Source: Rugosimonospora sp040255525 (GTDB lineage Bacteria; Actinomycetota; Actinomycetes; Mycobacteriales; Micromonosporaceae). From it: a stretch of DNA of 64,000 bases. The stretch lies in contig JBDZVD010000017.1 of assembly GCA_040255525.1 (NCBI GenBank), positions 1-64,000 of the forward strand, given 5' to 3'. Below the pieces are notes generated by a model that did no database searches, was not told the origin of the DNA, and saw only the letters and a list, made by a program, of their open reading frames with translations. Positions 26,139-35,370 of this stretch are shown piece by piece. The stretch's first letter is position 1. The number at the start of each line of letters is the position of its first letter. Position numbers and translations under genes: made by a program.

Positions 26139-26891
26139 GTGTCCGGCCTCCAGAACTTCTGGCACACCTTCTTCGACTGGTCACAGGTCACCGCGATCCT
26201 GCCCACACTGTTGAAGGTCGGTCTGCTCAACACCATCGTGCTGTCGATCGGCGCGATCGTCCTCGGCGTGGTGATCGGGATGATCCTGGCGGTTGCCCTG
26301 CTCTCCAGCCGCGTGTGGGTGCGGTTTCCGGCCCGGGCCTATGTGGACGTGTTCCGCGGTCTGCCGATCGTCCTGACCATTCTGCTGATCGGAGAGGGCC
26401 TGCCGATCGCAGGCCTGCACCCGTTCGGCCGGGACGCGTACCCCTACGCGATTCTTGCGCTGGGGGTGGTGGCCGGCGCGTACATCGCCGAGATCTTCCG
26501 GTCCGGCATCCAGAGCGTCGACAAAGGGCAGTTGGAGGCGGCGCGCTGCCTGGGCATGTCGCACTTCTGGGCGATGGCCACGGTGGTCATCCCGCAGGGC
26601 GTCCGACGGATCCTGCCGGCGCTGGCCAACCAATTCGTGGCGATGGTGAAGGACTCCAGCCTGGTTTATCTGCTCGGACTGGTGGTGGGGCAACGCGAAC
26701 TCTTCAGCATCGCCCAGGATCAAACCGCAGCCTCCGGCAGCCTGGCGCCGCTGGTGGCCGCCGGCATCTTCTACATCATCATCACGGTACCCATGACCCA
26801 CCTGGTCAACTATCTCGACCGCCGGCTGCGGGAAGGCCCGACAGTCCGTGCTGCCGAACCGCTGTCGCTGCCGATGGGAGAGGCTCGGTGA
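26139..26891 (+). CDS. Amino-acid ABC transporter permease
   Basis: 250 residues from GTG 26139 (AAAGGCGAG upstream); TTG 26124 is an alternative. It has several hydrophobic helices and the HisM-type motifs PARAYVDVFRGLPIVLT, YIAEIFRSGIQSVDKGQ and the EAA loop EAARCLGMSHFWAMATVVIP that docks to the ATPase. KDSSLVYLLG follows, typical of polar amino-acid permeases. It appears to be the only permease, so a homodimeric pore is likely. The stop overlaps the next start (GTGA at 26888-26891). Confidence 0.93.
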   Translation: MSGLQNFWHTFFDWSQVTAILPTLLKVGLLNTIVLSIGAIVLGVVIGMILAVALLSSRVWVRFPARAYVDVFRGLPIVLTILLIGEGLPIAGLHPFGRDAYPYAILALGVVAGAYIAEIFRSGIQSVDKGQLEAARCLGMSHFWAMATVVIPQGVRRILPALANQFVAMVKDSSLVYLLGLVVGQRELFSIAQDQTAASGSLAPLVAAGIFYIIITVPMTHLVNYLDRRLREGPTVRAAEPLSLPMGEAR

Positions 26892-27661
26892 CCGCGATAA
26901 GCGAGGCGACCGTGATACCGAAGGCGGTCGACTCCCCGGCGATCAGCATCTCGCACGTCACCAAGGCGTTCGGCCCGACCACGGTGCTGCGCGACGTTTC
27001 CCTCGATGTGGCCAGGGCAGAGACGGTGTGCGTCATCGGCGCGTCCGGCTCCGGAAAGTCCACGCTGTTACGGTGCATGAACGGGCTGGAACGACCCACC
27101 AGCGGACAGGTCGTGGTGGACGGCACGGACATCACCGCCAAACGCGCCGACCTCGACGCCGTACGCTCTCAGGTGGGCATGGTTTTCCAGCAGTTCAACC
27201 TGTTCCCGCACATGACCGCGCTGCGCAACGTCACCCTCGGCCTGCGCCGGGTCAAGCGGATACCCCGGTCGGAGGCCGAGTCCGTCGCCCGGCAGCGGCT
27301 CGCCGAGGTCGGTCTCGCCGAGAAGGCAGGCGTACGCCCCGCCAAGCTGTCCGGCGGTCAGCAGCAGCGGGTGGCGATCGCCCGAGCGCTGGCCATGTCA
27401 CCGTCCATCATGTTGTTCGATGAGCCGACCTCCGCCCTGGACCCGGAGCTCGTCAAGGGAGTGTTGGAGCTCATGAAGGGCCTCTGCCACGGGGGCATGA
27501 CAGTCGTCGCGGTCACTCACGAAATGGGCTTCGCACGGGAAGTCGCCGACCGGATCGTGTTCGTCGACGGTGGCCGGATTGTCGAGGAGGGGACGCCGGC
27601 GCGTATTTTCGACGATCCACAAACACCGCGGTTGCGGGAGTTTCTGGCCCAGGTCCTGTAG
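26888..27661 (+). CDS. Amino-acid ABC transporter ATP-binding protein
   Basis: 257 residues. Walker A GASGSGKST, Q-loop VFQQFNLFPHM, signature LSGGQQQRVAIARA, Walker B IMLFDEPTSALD and switch His in VTHEMGF, all as in GlnQ/HisP-type ATPases. An unusual N-terminal tail of about 18 residues precedes the first strand (ISISHVTKAFG). Translation is coupled to the permease through a 4-base overlap. Confidence 0.95.
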   Translation: MTAISEATVIPKAVDSPAISISHVTKAFGPTTVLRDVSLDVARAETVCVIGASGSGKSTLLRCMNGLERPTSGQVVVDGTDITAKRADLDAVRSQVGMVFQQFNLFPHMTALRNVTLGLRRVKRIPRSEAESVARQRLAEVGLAEKAGVRPAKLSGGQQQRVAIARALAMSPSIMLFDEPTSALDPELVKGVLELMKGLCHGGMTVVAVTHEMGFAREVADRIVFVDGGRIVEEGTPARIFDDPQTPRLREFLAQVL

Positions 27662-27671
27662 GCGGCAGGTG

Positions 27672-28877
27672 ATGTCGGAGATCCGAATCGTGGTGGCCGG
27701 GCAGGCGCTCATCGAGCGGGTGGGCCGCGGCGCGACCGCCCAACGGATGGCAACCCTGAGCCCCCTGCTCACCGGCGCTGACCTGGCGGTGTGCAACCTC
27801 GAGGTCGCCATCCGCACAGCGGCGCCGGCGTGGCCGACAAAGGAGGGCGTGCTGCACAGCGCACCGCCCGAGGTGCTCGACCAGTTACGCGACCTCGGCT
27901 TCACCGCGGTAACGCTGGCCAACAACCACGCGGGGGACCTCGGCCCCGCCGCGCTGCTCGCCGCGATCGACGAGATCGGACAACGCGGCCTCAGGCACGC
28001 GGGCGCCGGACCGGATGCCGAGGCCGCCGCGAAGCCAGCCCGGATCGGACCGGTCGCCCTGCTGGCAGTGTCAGCGGGACCAGGCCCATTACCCGGCCGG
28101 GCGCTGCAGGCCCGACCCGACCGCCCGGCACGGCCCGGCGTGAACGGGTTGGCCGTGCGACGTGCCCTGGTCGCCGACCCCGACGGCTTCGCGGCGCTAC
28201 AACATCTGACTCAGCGCAGCGGCCAAGCCGACCGCGTTGCTAGGGAGGTGCTGGCAGGTCGGGCCGCAGCGAGCGTGGGGGAGGCGATTCTCGACCTCTA
28301 CGGCCTGTGTGTCGAGGCCGGCGCGGTCACCAGCGAACGCGCGGTGCCCGACCCGGCGGACCGGGGGCGCCTGATCGACGCCGTCGCGGAAGCGGCCGCC
28401 AGCGGTGGCCTCCCGACAGTCAGCGTGCATTACCACGATTGGGAACCAGACTGGGCCGTGCCTCCGCCATGGCTGCGAGAACTCGCCCGCGATTGTGTGG
28501 ATGCGGGAGCGGCCGTGGTGGTTGGGCATGGGCCGCCGGTGACGGCCGGACTCGAGGTGTACCGCGGGCGGCTCATCGCCTATGGGCTAGGGAACCTGGT
28601 ATTCCACACCCGACGCGTGAAAGGCTACCCACAGCCGGAGGTGTGGAGCGGGTTCCTACTCGACATCGGACTCCGCGCCGACGGCGAGCTGCAGTACGCG
28701 CGGCTGCACCCGGTCGTGCTCGACCGAGGCGCCCCGGAAACGTTCGGCTTCCCCCACCTTGCGGGGCAAGACGAGGCACACTCCATCCTCGGTCACATCG
28801 ACCGTCTCAGCGCACCCTTCGGGGCGCGTGTGCGCCTCCGCAACGACGCGACCGGCATGCTGGCCTGGGACGACTAG
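27672..28877 (+). CDS. CapA family protein (metallophosphatase fold)
   Basis: 401 residues from ATG 27672, or three residues longer from GTG 27669. It starts 10 bases after the ATPase stop, so it belongs to the same operon. Motifs of the CapA/PgsA group: VVAGQALIERV, VCNLEVAI, FTAVTLANNHAGDLG (metal-site N-H), SVHYHDWEPDW, VVVGHGPPVTAGLEVYRG and YGLGNLVFHT. CapA proteins are linked to poly-gamma-glutamate capsules, but this one lacks a transmembrane anchor or signal and no capB/C neighbours exist. A cytosolic hydrolase acting on the transported compound is the better guess. Confidence 0.85.
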   Translation: MSEIRIVVAGQALIERVGRGATAQRMATLSPLLTGADLAVCNLEVAIRTAAPAWPTKEGVLHSAPPEVLDQLRDLGFTAVTLANNHAGDLGPAALLAAIDEIGQRGLRHAGAGPDAEAAAKPARIGPVALLAVSAGPGPLPGRALQARPDRPARPGVNGLAVRRALVADPDGFAALQHLTQRSGQADRVAREVLAGRAAASVGEAILDLYGLCVEAGAVTSERAVPDPADRGRLIDAVAEAAASGGLPTVSVHYHDWEPDWAVPPPWLRELARDCVDAGAAVVVGHGPPVTAGLEVYRGRLIAYGLGNLVFHTRRVKGYPQPEVWSGFLLDIGLRADGELQYARLHPVVLDRGAPETFGFPHLAGQDEAHSILGHIDRLSAPFGARVRLRNDATGMLAWDD

Positions 28878-29101
28878 ACAGATCCACAAAAGGCGCCCCG
28901 CGACTGCCGCAGTGGGCCACCAGGCGGGCCAAGCGACCGGGCTGACTGGCCGGATGCGGAAGGCCCAGGCACGGTTGCGGCAGCGCCAGGGCCGACCGGG
29001 ACGGAGACCGTCCCCGACCGGAGCTGTCCCGTGATGTCCCAGTCGACCTCCGGGATGCCGGCCCGGCTGGCGGTCAATTCGCCAGGGCGCGGCGGAGGTT
29101 T

Positions 29102-29416
29102 TCATCGCGAGCGGCGGAGGTCTTTCATCATGAGCAGTAAGTGCATCGGATCGGTCGGGCTGGCGTCGGACTTGGCCAGCCGAAAGGAGAAGTCGCGGGC
29201 GGCTTCGGTCTCGCAATGGATGAGCAGTGCCCGCACTCCGCTGGCCTCCGGCGCACTGGCGATACGTCGCAGCGCGTCCACGACGAGTGCCCGACGCAAC
29301 CCCGTTTTCTGGGCGGCCCGGTCGACACCGGGGCGGGTCAGGATGACCACCGGCCGGTGGTAGCGTCCCGCGTCCTGCATCATCCGGCCGGTACCGCGGC
29401 GGTACCGGCTGTCCAT
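29102..29416 (-). pseudogene. 5'-truncated GNAT acetyltransferase, TacT/toxin-type remnant
   Basis: 104 residues corresponding to the C-terminal half of TacT-like GNAT proteins: VILTRPGVDRAAQ, ALVVDALRRIASAPEASGVR, ALLIHCETEAARDF and SPTDPMHLLLMMKDLR. The acetyl-CoA loop normally reads QGRGLG but here is QKTGL, and the usual YERFGF is replaced, so both ends of the active site are damaged. The N-terminal 70 or so residues and any RHH antitoxin gene are missing. It is probably an inactivated toxin-antitoxin leftover. Confidence 0.68.
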
Positions 29417-29427
29417 AGGCTGGTCAC

Positions 29428-30135
29428 GTGAGACATCGCCGGTTCCCGATCGTCACCATCATCGTTTTCGTCCTGACCGGGATCGCGGAGCTTCTCCAGT
29501 GGACGGTGAAGGGCTGGGGACCTGCCCTGGAGCGGGATCCGGACGGCCTCACCTGGTCGCACTGGTGGCGCCTGTTCTCGCCGCTGCTCACCCAGATGGC
29601 GTCGCCCGGCGTCTCCGGGACCGCGCAGTTCGCCAGCAACATGGTGTTCCTCGCGGTCATCGGTATCGGCGCCGAGCGCGTGCTGGGCCCGCGGTGGTGG
29701 CTGGCCGGCTACATTGTGGGTGGCGTCGTCGGGCAGGCGACCGGCTATTGGCTGGAACCGCCGGGCGGTGGCAACTCGGTCGCGATTGCCGGTGTCGCGG
29801 CCTTGTTCGCGATGGCCATCGTGCTGGGCGAGCGCGCGCCGTCGGTCTCCCTGATGTTCGTGGGCTACTTCCTGGTCGCGATCACCCTGGTCAGCCTCAC
29901 GAACTGGATCGCGGCCGTGGTGGTCATCGTGATCAGTGGGTGGCTCTACCAGTTCGCGCGGGGCCGCTGGCCGCGGCGGGCCGACCTCGCGCTGATCGGG
30001 GTCACGGTGCTCGCCGCGGCGGTTCTGATCGGGGCCGGGGACCATCACGGCTGGGCGTTCGCGGCCGGCATGGCGCTCACCCCGCTGTACCGTCTGTCGA
30101 GGCAACGCCGTGCACGCGTGCGGGAGCGCTCGTAG
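29428..30135 (+). CDS. Rhomboid-like intramembrane protease family protein
   Basis: 235 residues with about six hydrophobic helices. SNMVFLAVIGIGAERVLG corresponds to the rhomboid HxxxN helix, with N present but His not obvious. PGGGNSVAIAGVAALFA matches the catalytic GxSxG helix, and GDHHGWAFAAGMAL supplies the C-terminal His. Rhomboids cut membrane proteins inside the bilayer. It seems to be a short actinobacterial form. Only 11 bases separate its start from the truncated GNAT on the other strand. Confidence 0.78.
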   Translation: MRHRRFPIVTIIVFVLTGIAELLQWTVKGWGPALERDPDGLTWSHWWRLFSPLLTQMASPGVSGTAQFASNMVFLAVIGIGAERVLGPRWWLAGYIVGGVVGQATGYWLEPPGGGNSVAIAGVAALFAMAIVLGERAPSVSLMFVGYFLVAITLVSLTNWIAAVVVIVISGWLYQFARGRWPRRADLALIGVTVLAAAVLIGAGDHHGWAFAAGMALTPLYRLSRQRRARVRERS

Positions 30136-30197
30136 TCCCACCAACCGTCGCGTTGGCCGGTGTCGGGCAGTCGATCGACTTCGGCCATACTGAGCCG

Positions 30198-30510
30198 GTG
30201 ACGATCAGCAGGCCGACGGTTGCCGGCCTGGTCGTCGCCCCTGTGGGGGCATGGCGCTGCTGTCGTGGTCGCCGAAGCTGCGGCGATCGCCGCTGGCGGT
30301 GGCCCGAATGCTGACCTTGATGCCGGTGAGAAAATCGGGGTGCTCAGCTATGTGGCGTTGGTGTATGCCAGCGCGCAGCTGGTGTTGTTGGGCATTTGTG
30401 TCGCGGTGGCCAGGTGGCTCGGGCGTGAGGCACTGTCCGGCATCGTGGCTGGTTGGGTACTGGGACTGGCCGCGAGCCTGTGTTACATGTGCGGCGGATT
30501 CGGCGCCTGA
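30198..30510 (+). pseudogene. Small membrane protein interrupted by a frameshift in a G run
   Basis: From GTG 30198 the frame reads VTISRPTVAGLVVAPVG and then fails. After the five-G run at 30245-30249, a shift of one base restores a sensible frame: HGAAVVVAEAAAIAAGGG, then two hydrophobic helices VLSYVALVYASAQLVLLGI and IVAGWVLGLAASLCY, ending CGGFGA. Removal of one G would give one continuous protein of about 104 residues. Either the gene is broken or the base call is wrong. A TTG at 30220 could start the second part alone. No family was recognised. Confidence 0.5.
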
Positions 30511-30562
30511 GCTCCCGACAACGTCCATCCCTGCCGGGTCCCGGCCGACTGGCCAGTGTGGC

Positions 30563-32014
30563 CTACTTCGGTGCCTGGAAGCCGCCGGTCATGTGCTCGA
30601 GCAGTTCGGCCAGTCGCAGCGGGGTGCGGTCCTCGAACATCGGGCCGATGAGCTGCACTCCGACCGGCAAGCCCTCGGGGGACTGGCCGGCGGGTATGGC
30701 GGTGGCGGGCAGGCCGGGCATGGTGGCCAGGCCGGCCCAGACGAGCTGGTCGAAGTACGGGCACTCGACGCCGTCGATGTCGATGCGTCGTGCCAACGGA
30801 TTGGGGTTGTGGTCGTGCGGGAACGCGGGCGTCGGGGTGATCGGGCATACCACGGCGTCGAACTCGGCGAACAGCTGCCGCCAACCGTGGCGGTGGACCT
30901 CGCGGCGGTTGTTCGCCTCGATCCAGTCGCGGTGGCTGAACACCATGGCGCGCAGCCGCACGTCGTCAAGGCTCTGGTCGTCTGCGCTCAGTCCGGCGGC
31001 GCGGGTCCGCAGCTGCTCGTACGATTCAGTGGGAAAACGCGCAACGGAGCCCGAGATCAGCAACTGCATGTAGAGTCGTGCGGCCCCGGCCAGATCAGGC
31101 AGCAGCGGACTGTGCCGCTCGACGAGGGCTCCGCCGTCGACAAGCGCAGCGGCCACCCGGTTCACGCCCGCCCGCACAGCCGACCCGGTCGGAATGAGCG
31201 GATGCTCGTCGATGACCAGGACCCGGAAGTCGCGGAGCCGCTCGTGGCGCGCGGGCGGCAGCGCCAAGTCGTACGCGACGCCGAGGGTCAGCGGGTCCGG
31301 TCCGGCCATGACGTCGAGCAGGAGCGTCAGGTCGCGGGCGGCACGCGCCATCGGACCGACGACGGCGAGGTCGAGGTCGGCCGGCGATGCCGGCTCGGAC
31401 GGGGGGACCATACCGCGGTTAGCCGCCAGTCCGAGCGTCGGCTTGTGCGCGTAGATGCCGCAGAAGTGCGCGGGGGTGCGCAGCGAGCCGGCGATGTCGG
31501 AACCGATGGACAGCGCACCGAACCCGGACGCCAGGGCAGCCGCCGACCCGCCGGAGGATCCGCCCGGCGTTCGACCGCGGTCCCACGGGTTGGTGGTGGT
31601 GCCGTAGATCTCGTTGAAACTCTGGATGTCTTGCAGCCCCAACGGAACATTGGTCTTGCCGAGCACCACCGCGCCCGCGGCCTTCAGCCGCGACACCTGT
31701 ACCGCGTCCTCGGCCGGCATATAGTTCCGGTGCGGCGGCATGCCCCAGGTCGTGGGCAGCCCGGCGATGTTGTATGACTCCTTGACCGTCACCGGAACGC
31801 CGAGCAGCGGCCGGTCCTCACCACGCGCGCGTGCCTGGTCGGCACGGTGCGCGGCGGCCCGCGCACGGTCGAAGTCCGGCACGCAGATCGCGTTGATCAC
31901 CTCGTCGTCGCGCTCGATACGGGCGATCGCCTCGTCGGTCAGTTCCACCGAGGTCACCGCACCGGCGCGCATCGCGGCGACGAGTTCTTCGGCCGTCTGA
32001 AAGCTCCATTCCAT
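30563..32014 (-). CDS. Amidase signature family hydrolase
   Basis: 483 residues from ATG 32014; the frame is open to 32203 but the extra part is not protein-like. The Ser-Ser-Lys triad is complete: K78 in VPVTVKESYN, the cis-Ser S153 in PGGSSGGSAAAL and nucleophile S177 in SDIAGSLRTP. The second half has PITPTPAFPHDHNP and GLPVGVQLIGP. It hydrolyses an amide in the cytosol. The sequence resembles acylamidase/glutamyl-amidotransferase-like enzymes acting on small aliphatic amides, and the true substrate is unknown. There is no gatB or gatC nearby, so this is not GatA. Confidence 0.93.
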   Translation of the reverse strand: MEWSFQTAEELVAAMRAGAVTSVELTDEAIARIERDDEVINAICVPDFDRARAAAHRADQARARGEDRPLLGVPVTVKESYNIAGLPTTWGMPPHRNYMPAEDAVQVSRLKAAGAVVLGKTNVPLGLQDIQSFNEIYGTTTNPWDRGRTPGGSSGGSAAALASGFGALSIGSDIAGSLRTPAHFCGIYAHKPTLGLAANRGMVPPSEPASPADLDLAVVGPMARAARDLTLLLDVMAGPDPLTLGVAYDLALPPARHERLRDFRVLVIDEHPLIPTGSAVRAGVNRVAAALVDGGALVERHSPLLPDLAGAARLYMQLLISGSVARFPTESYEQLRTRAAGLSADDQSLDDVRLRAMVFSHRDWIEANNRREVHRHGWRQLFAEFDAVVCPITPTPAFPHDHNPNPLARRIDIDGVECPYFDQLVWAGLATMPGLPATAIPAGQSPEGLPVGVQLIGPMFEDRTPLRLAELLEHMTGGFQAPK

Positions 32015-32489
32015 GAATCCGAAGCTATCGGCCTGCCACAGAGGACACGAAATTCCGGTTCGCGCAACAGCGAGGCCGAATGGGCCACCCGCACCGGCGA
32101 AGTCCCGCACCCGTTCTGCCATGAAAGGTGAGCCACCGCAGGTCACGGCGCCGGCAGTGGGCCGACTCCACCGGTGCGGGCCATGAATTGCCGCATCGCG
32201 CAACAGGATCGATGTCTCAATTCTTGGTCAGCTGACCTCTGATGTTGCGCCTCCGTCGTGACGTTGCGACGAGCCGCGATACTCGGGCTGTGGATTCGTA
32301 GATCCTTTCCTGCCCGACGTGAGCCCGAGCTGAGGCAAGCTCGCCGGTTCGTCGGTCCCGCTGGGCATCGACGTGCCCGCTATGGCTCGACGGGGGCTTA
32401 CTTCGTGATTCGCCGCCAGGTCCGGCAGTGCGAGCGGGGGGCGCACGTGCCCATCCGCCATGCCGCCCGCCGATCGTTGCGGCGCGGCC
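32015..32489. other. Intergenic stretch without a supportable gene
   Basis: About 475 bases upstream of the amidase. Frames on both strands lack motifs. The amidase promoter should lie within the first 100-200 bases. No repeat or RNA structure was noticed. Confidence 0.4.
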
Positions 32490-32750
32490 TCAGTTCATCG
32501 ACGCGAGTACGGCGTCGAAGGCGGGTTTCGCAGCGTCGCGGGACTCGTCGGTGTGGTCGACCATGTCGAACCCGTGCCTACCGTTCGGCACGTCGACAAT
32601 CGTCAACCGCGCCCCGCAGGCACGGGCGGCACGGGTGAACGCCTCCACCGTGTCGGCGCTTGGTGGCCGTTCCCGGCCGGCGCGGGTCAACACGATGGGC
32701 GGAACTCCTGCCGTCGACACCGCCTCCACCGGCCGGAACCGTCGATCCAC
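32490..32750 (-). pseudogene. C-terminal fragment of an alpha/beta hydrolase
   Basis: 86 residues equal to the last part of a dienelactone-hydrolase-like alpha/beta hydrolase: PPIVLTRAGRER, then VTIVDVPNG-type VDVPNGRHGFDMVDHTDESR, where H in GRHGFD is the catalytic-type His. The nucleophile elbow and the rest of the N-terminus are absent upstream. It is too short to fold as an enzyme. Confidence 0.6.
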
Positions 32751-32836
32751 CGCTCGGCCGGCCGGGGCAGCGAGAACCGGGTACGTGGCTGCGACGCAGC
32801 GCGGCCACGACGGCGGATCGCTTCAGACTCGTGGCA

Positions 32837-33436
32837 TCACGTTGTAGCCGCTTTGAGGCGCTCGCCCCGCAGACCCACGCAGTCCAGTGCCCAGAAGACG
32901 TCGGAGTACACGAACGTGCCCGTCATCCACTCCTGGTACGAGGACAGTCTGGCGACCTGAAAAGCGCCGGGCGGATAGCGCAGTGTGGGCGGGCGAAAGC
33001 CCACGGTCGTGGCATCGGTGAAGCCCCGCTTGCCGTAGTAGTGCGGTGAGCCTTCCAGGAAGACCAAAGGAATCCGCCGGCTGTCGGCTCCCGCGAGGGC
33101 GTGTGCCACAAGTTGAGTACCGATTCCTTGGCGCTGGAACTCCGGCAGCACCCCCAGGGGAGACAGCGACATCACGTCCACGAGCCGGGGCAGGGCGTCC
33201 AACCGGCAGGCGCTGAGCATCACATGACCGACAACACGGCCGCCGATGCTAGCGACCAGTGACATCGGCACCAGCGGTGCCTGAGCGGCGCGCAGCGCGT
33301 CGACGAGCGTGGGAACTCGTACGCTGTCTCCGAAAGCCTGGGTGTGTACCTCGCGCACAGCCTCGTGATCTTCGGCCCCTTCCGGCCGGACCACCAGTTC
33401 AACGCGTCCGCATCGACGCTCGTCGTGTGCAGTCAC
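32837..33436 (-). CDS. GNAT family N-acetyltransferase (YhbS-like)
   Basis: 199 residues. The GNAT fold is clear: VRPEGAEDHEAVREVHTQAF, GGRVVGHVMLSACRL, the acetyl-CoA loop VLPEFQRQGIGTQLV and VFLEGSPHYYGKRGFTDA near the C-terminus. This order matches the COG3153/YhbS group, cytosolic acetyltransferases of small molecules or proteins with mostly unknown substrates. It is divergent from the aminoglycoside-phosphotransferase-like gene. Confidence 0.9.
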   Translation of the reverse strand: MTAHDERRCGRVELVVRPEGAEDHEAVREVHTQAFGDSVRVPTLVDALRAAQAPLVPMSLVASIGGRVVGHVMLSACRLDALPRLVDVMSLSPLGVLPEFQRQGIGTQLVAHALAGADSRRIPLVFLEGSPHYYGKRGFTDATTVGFRPPTLRYPPGAFQVARLSSYQEWMTGTFVYSDVFWALDCVGLRGERLKAATT

Positions 33437-33636
33437 GACGACACGCTAGCGCTGGAGCGGAGGGGATGCGAGCGATTTACACCCCTGGTGGTCCGTGCCC
33501 GGGTGATGTTCGACGAGCTCGATGAGCCTCGCCCGTACCCAGGGCGCGCAGGGGAGGGAGATCCTCGCGGCCATCCGCCGGCCGGCAGAGGCATGCCGCG
33601 ACGAGGCGAACCTTCGCCTACTCGAATCCCCGTAAC

Positions 33637-34377
33637 ATGTGGCCAGTGGGGTGGGAAGCACTTGGGCAGTGGGGTGAAGACGCCACTCGCATCGAACCGC
33701 TCACCGGCGGAGTCGCGAACGACGTGTGGAGCGTGCGCGTCAACGGGCACGTCGCGGTCGGTCGTCTCGGTACCAGGAGCGACGCTGATCTCGCGTGGGA
33801 GACCGAGCTCCTCCGACACCTCGACCGTGAAGGTCTCGCCGTGCCCGTGCCGATCCCGACTACGGACGGCCGGCTGTTCGCCGACGGTCTGGTGGTGATG
33901 ACCTACCTGGATGGCGGACCGCCCGAGACGCAGGCCGACTGGCGTCGCGTGGCCGGCGCGCTCCGCGAGCTGCATCGGTTGACGCAGGGCTGGCCGCAGC
34001 GCCCGGGTTGGCGATCGTCGGCCGACCTCCTCCACGCCGAGACCGGGACGAAGATCGATCTCGGCGCGATGCCCCCTGAGGGCGTTGCTCGATGCCGAGC
34101 GGCGTGGGCGCGGCTCGCCGGACGCCAGAGATGCGTCGTGCATGGCGACCCTAACCCGGGCAACGTCCGCATCACTGCGGATCGGGTGGCGCTGATCGAC
34201 TGGGACGAGGCGCACGTCGACGTGGCCGACCTCGACCTCGTGCTGCCCGACAACGCCGCCGGCCTCGACGACGGTACGTACGACATCGCCGCGCAGGCGT
34301 CGGCCGCATGGGAGGCCGCTGTCTGCTGGAAGGACGAGTACGCCGTCAAGCGGCTCGCCGAAGTTCGAGCGGTCTGA
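33637..34377 (+). CDS. Aminoglycoside phosphotransferase (APH) family kinase
   Basis: 246 residues. APH fold: LTGGVANDVWSVRV as nucleotide loop, VAVGRLGTRS, the hinge VVMTYLDGGPP, the catalytic loop CVVHGDPNPGNVRI with base D171, and ALIDWDEAHVD with the Mg-binding Asp. It is shorter than true resistance enzymes (about 260-300 residues) and close in layout to small-molecule kinases of unknown substrate. Antibiotic resistance should not be assumed. Confidence 0.87.
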   Translation: MWPVGWEALGQWGEDATRIEPLTGGVANDVWSVRVNGHVAVGRLGTRSDADLAWETELLRHLDREGLAVPVPIPTTDGRLFADGLVVMTYLDGGPPETQADWRRVAGALRELHRLTQGWPQRPGWRSSADLLHAETGTKIDLGAMPPEGVARCRAAWARLAGRQRCVVHGDPNPGNVRITADRVALIDWDEAHVDVADLDLVLPDNAAGLDDGTYDIAAQASAAWEAAVCWKDEYAVKRLAEVRAV

Positions 34378-34415
34378 GAACGCGGCAGAGCAGTGGGGCT
34401 GTTGCCGGCCGAGTG

Positions 34416-35360
34416 CTAGATCGGGAAGTGGCCCCGCCGCCACTGCCAGTGGCGGCCGGCCTTGAGGTGGTCGATGACCGCGCGCTGGAGCACGGTGCGG
34501 CGCGGCAGTTGGTCGAGCGGCGTGGTCAGCGTGCGGAACACGAACCGCAGTACCTCGACGTCGGCGTCCAGCCCTTCCGGCTGTTCGTAGGGCTCCAGCT
34601 CGAACCTCCGCTGGAACCGGACGATGTTGGATTCCTCGGGCAGGTACTCCCGAAGCTGCGGGTCGAGCAGCCACGAGCCGCAGGAGAACGCCGTGTAGTG
34701 CTCGTCGGGGAAGTGGCGTGGAAAGAACCTGCGGGCCGCGTCGAGCGACGCTTCGACCGCGTCCGGGGTCAACGGCCCCGAGTCGGGAATGTGCAAGCCG
34801 ATGGCGGTGTCGCCCCGCTGGTGTTGCAGCCGGCCGAGCTCGTAGATGCCGCCGCGCGCGTGCAGGGTCAGCCAGCTCTGCATGACCGGCCAGCCTTCGC
34901 GGTTCATCCGGCGGTCGACGGCGAGATTGCGGCCCAGGTCCGCGAGGGTCGTCCACGACACGGCATCGGCGATGCCGTGGTCGCGGTGGTATTCCGTGGC
35001 GACGCCGACCAGGGCCAGGTATGCGTACACGTAGAGATGCCGCCAGGCGGGGCCCCGGTCGCGCGGCAGCTCCGGACCGGGCGACAGCCACTCGTAGCCT
35101 CCGAGATCGGCGCGGACCAGCGCGATCGAGCGGTCGAGCAGCCAGCACAGCTCCGGCGTCCACAGTGGAGAGTCCGAGTCGGGCCAGCCCGCCATGATTT
35201 CGGCGGCGTCGTCCGGCCGCACCGCGAGCCGGTCGAGGATCGCGGGCGCGTCGGCCTTGGTAGGCAGCGCGACCGAAGGCCGGTCGCCGGCCAGCCGGTG
35301 CACGCGGTCAACTTCCTCGACGGGTACCCCGAGCCGGGCAGCCGTATCGTTCAGGTCCAC
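34416..35360 (-). CDS. Acyltransferase-domain protein (two-domain GNAT-like)
   Basis: 314 residues from GTG 35360 (VDLNDTAARLGVPVEEVDRV). The first 160 residues are helical with LWTPELCWLLDRSIALV, and the second domain has a GNAT-like pattern: AIGLHIPDSGPLTPDAVEAS, FFPRHFPDEHYTAFSCGSWL, LLDPQLREYLPEESNI. Such two-domain acyltransferases are frequent single genes in actinobacteria, with no assigned substrate. The start is chosen because upstream residues are low-complexity and AGGG precedes the GTG. Confidence 0.82.
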   Translation of the reverse strand: MDLNDTAARLGVPVEEVDRVHRLAGDRPSVALPTKADAPAILDRLAVRPDDAAEIMAGWPDSDSPLWTPELCWLLDRSIALVRADLGGYEWLSPGPELPRDRGPAWRHLYVYAYLALVGVATEYHRDHGIADAVSWTTLADLGRNLAVDRRMNREGWPVMQSWLTLHARGGIYELGRLQHQRGDTAIGLHIPDSGPLTPDAVEASLDAARRFFPRHFPDEHYTAFSCGSWLLDPQLREYLPEESNIVRFQRRFELEPYEQPEGLDADVEVLRFVFRTLTTPLDQLPRRTVLQRAVIDHLKAGRHWQWRRGHFPI

Positions 35361-35370
35361 GCCGATAACC

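Noticed and set aside
27672..28877. Poly-gamma-glutamate capsule synthesis gene
   Set aside because: There is no membrane anchor, and no capB or capC is nearby. Operon context points to a soluble hydrolase.
33637..34377. Antibiotic-resistance kinase
   Set aside because: The fold is APH-like, but the short length and lack of resistance-enzyme motifs do not justify a resistance claim.
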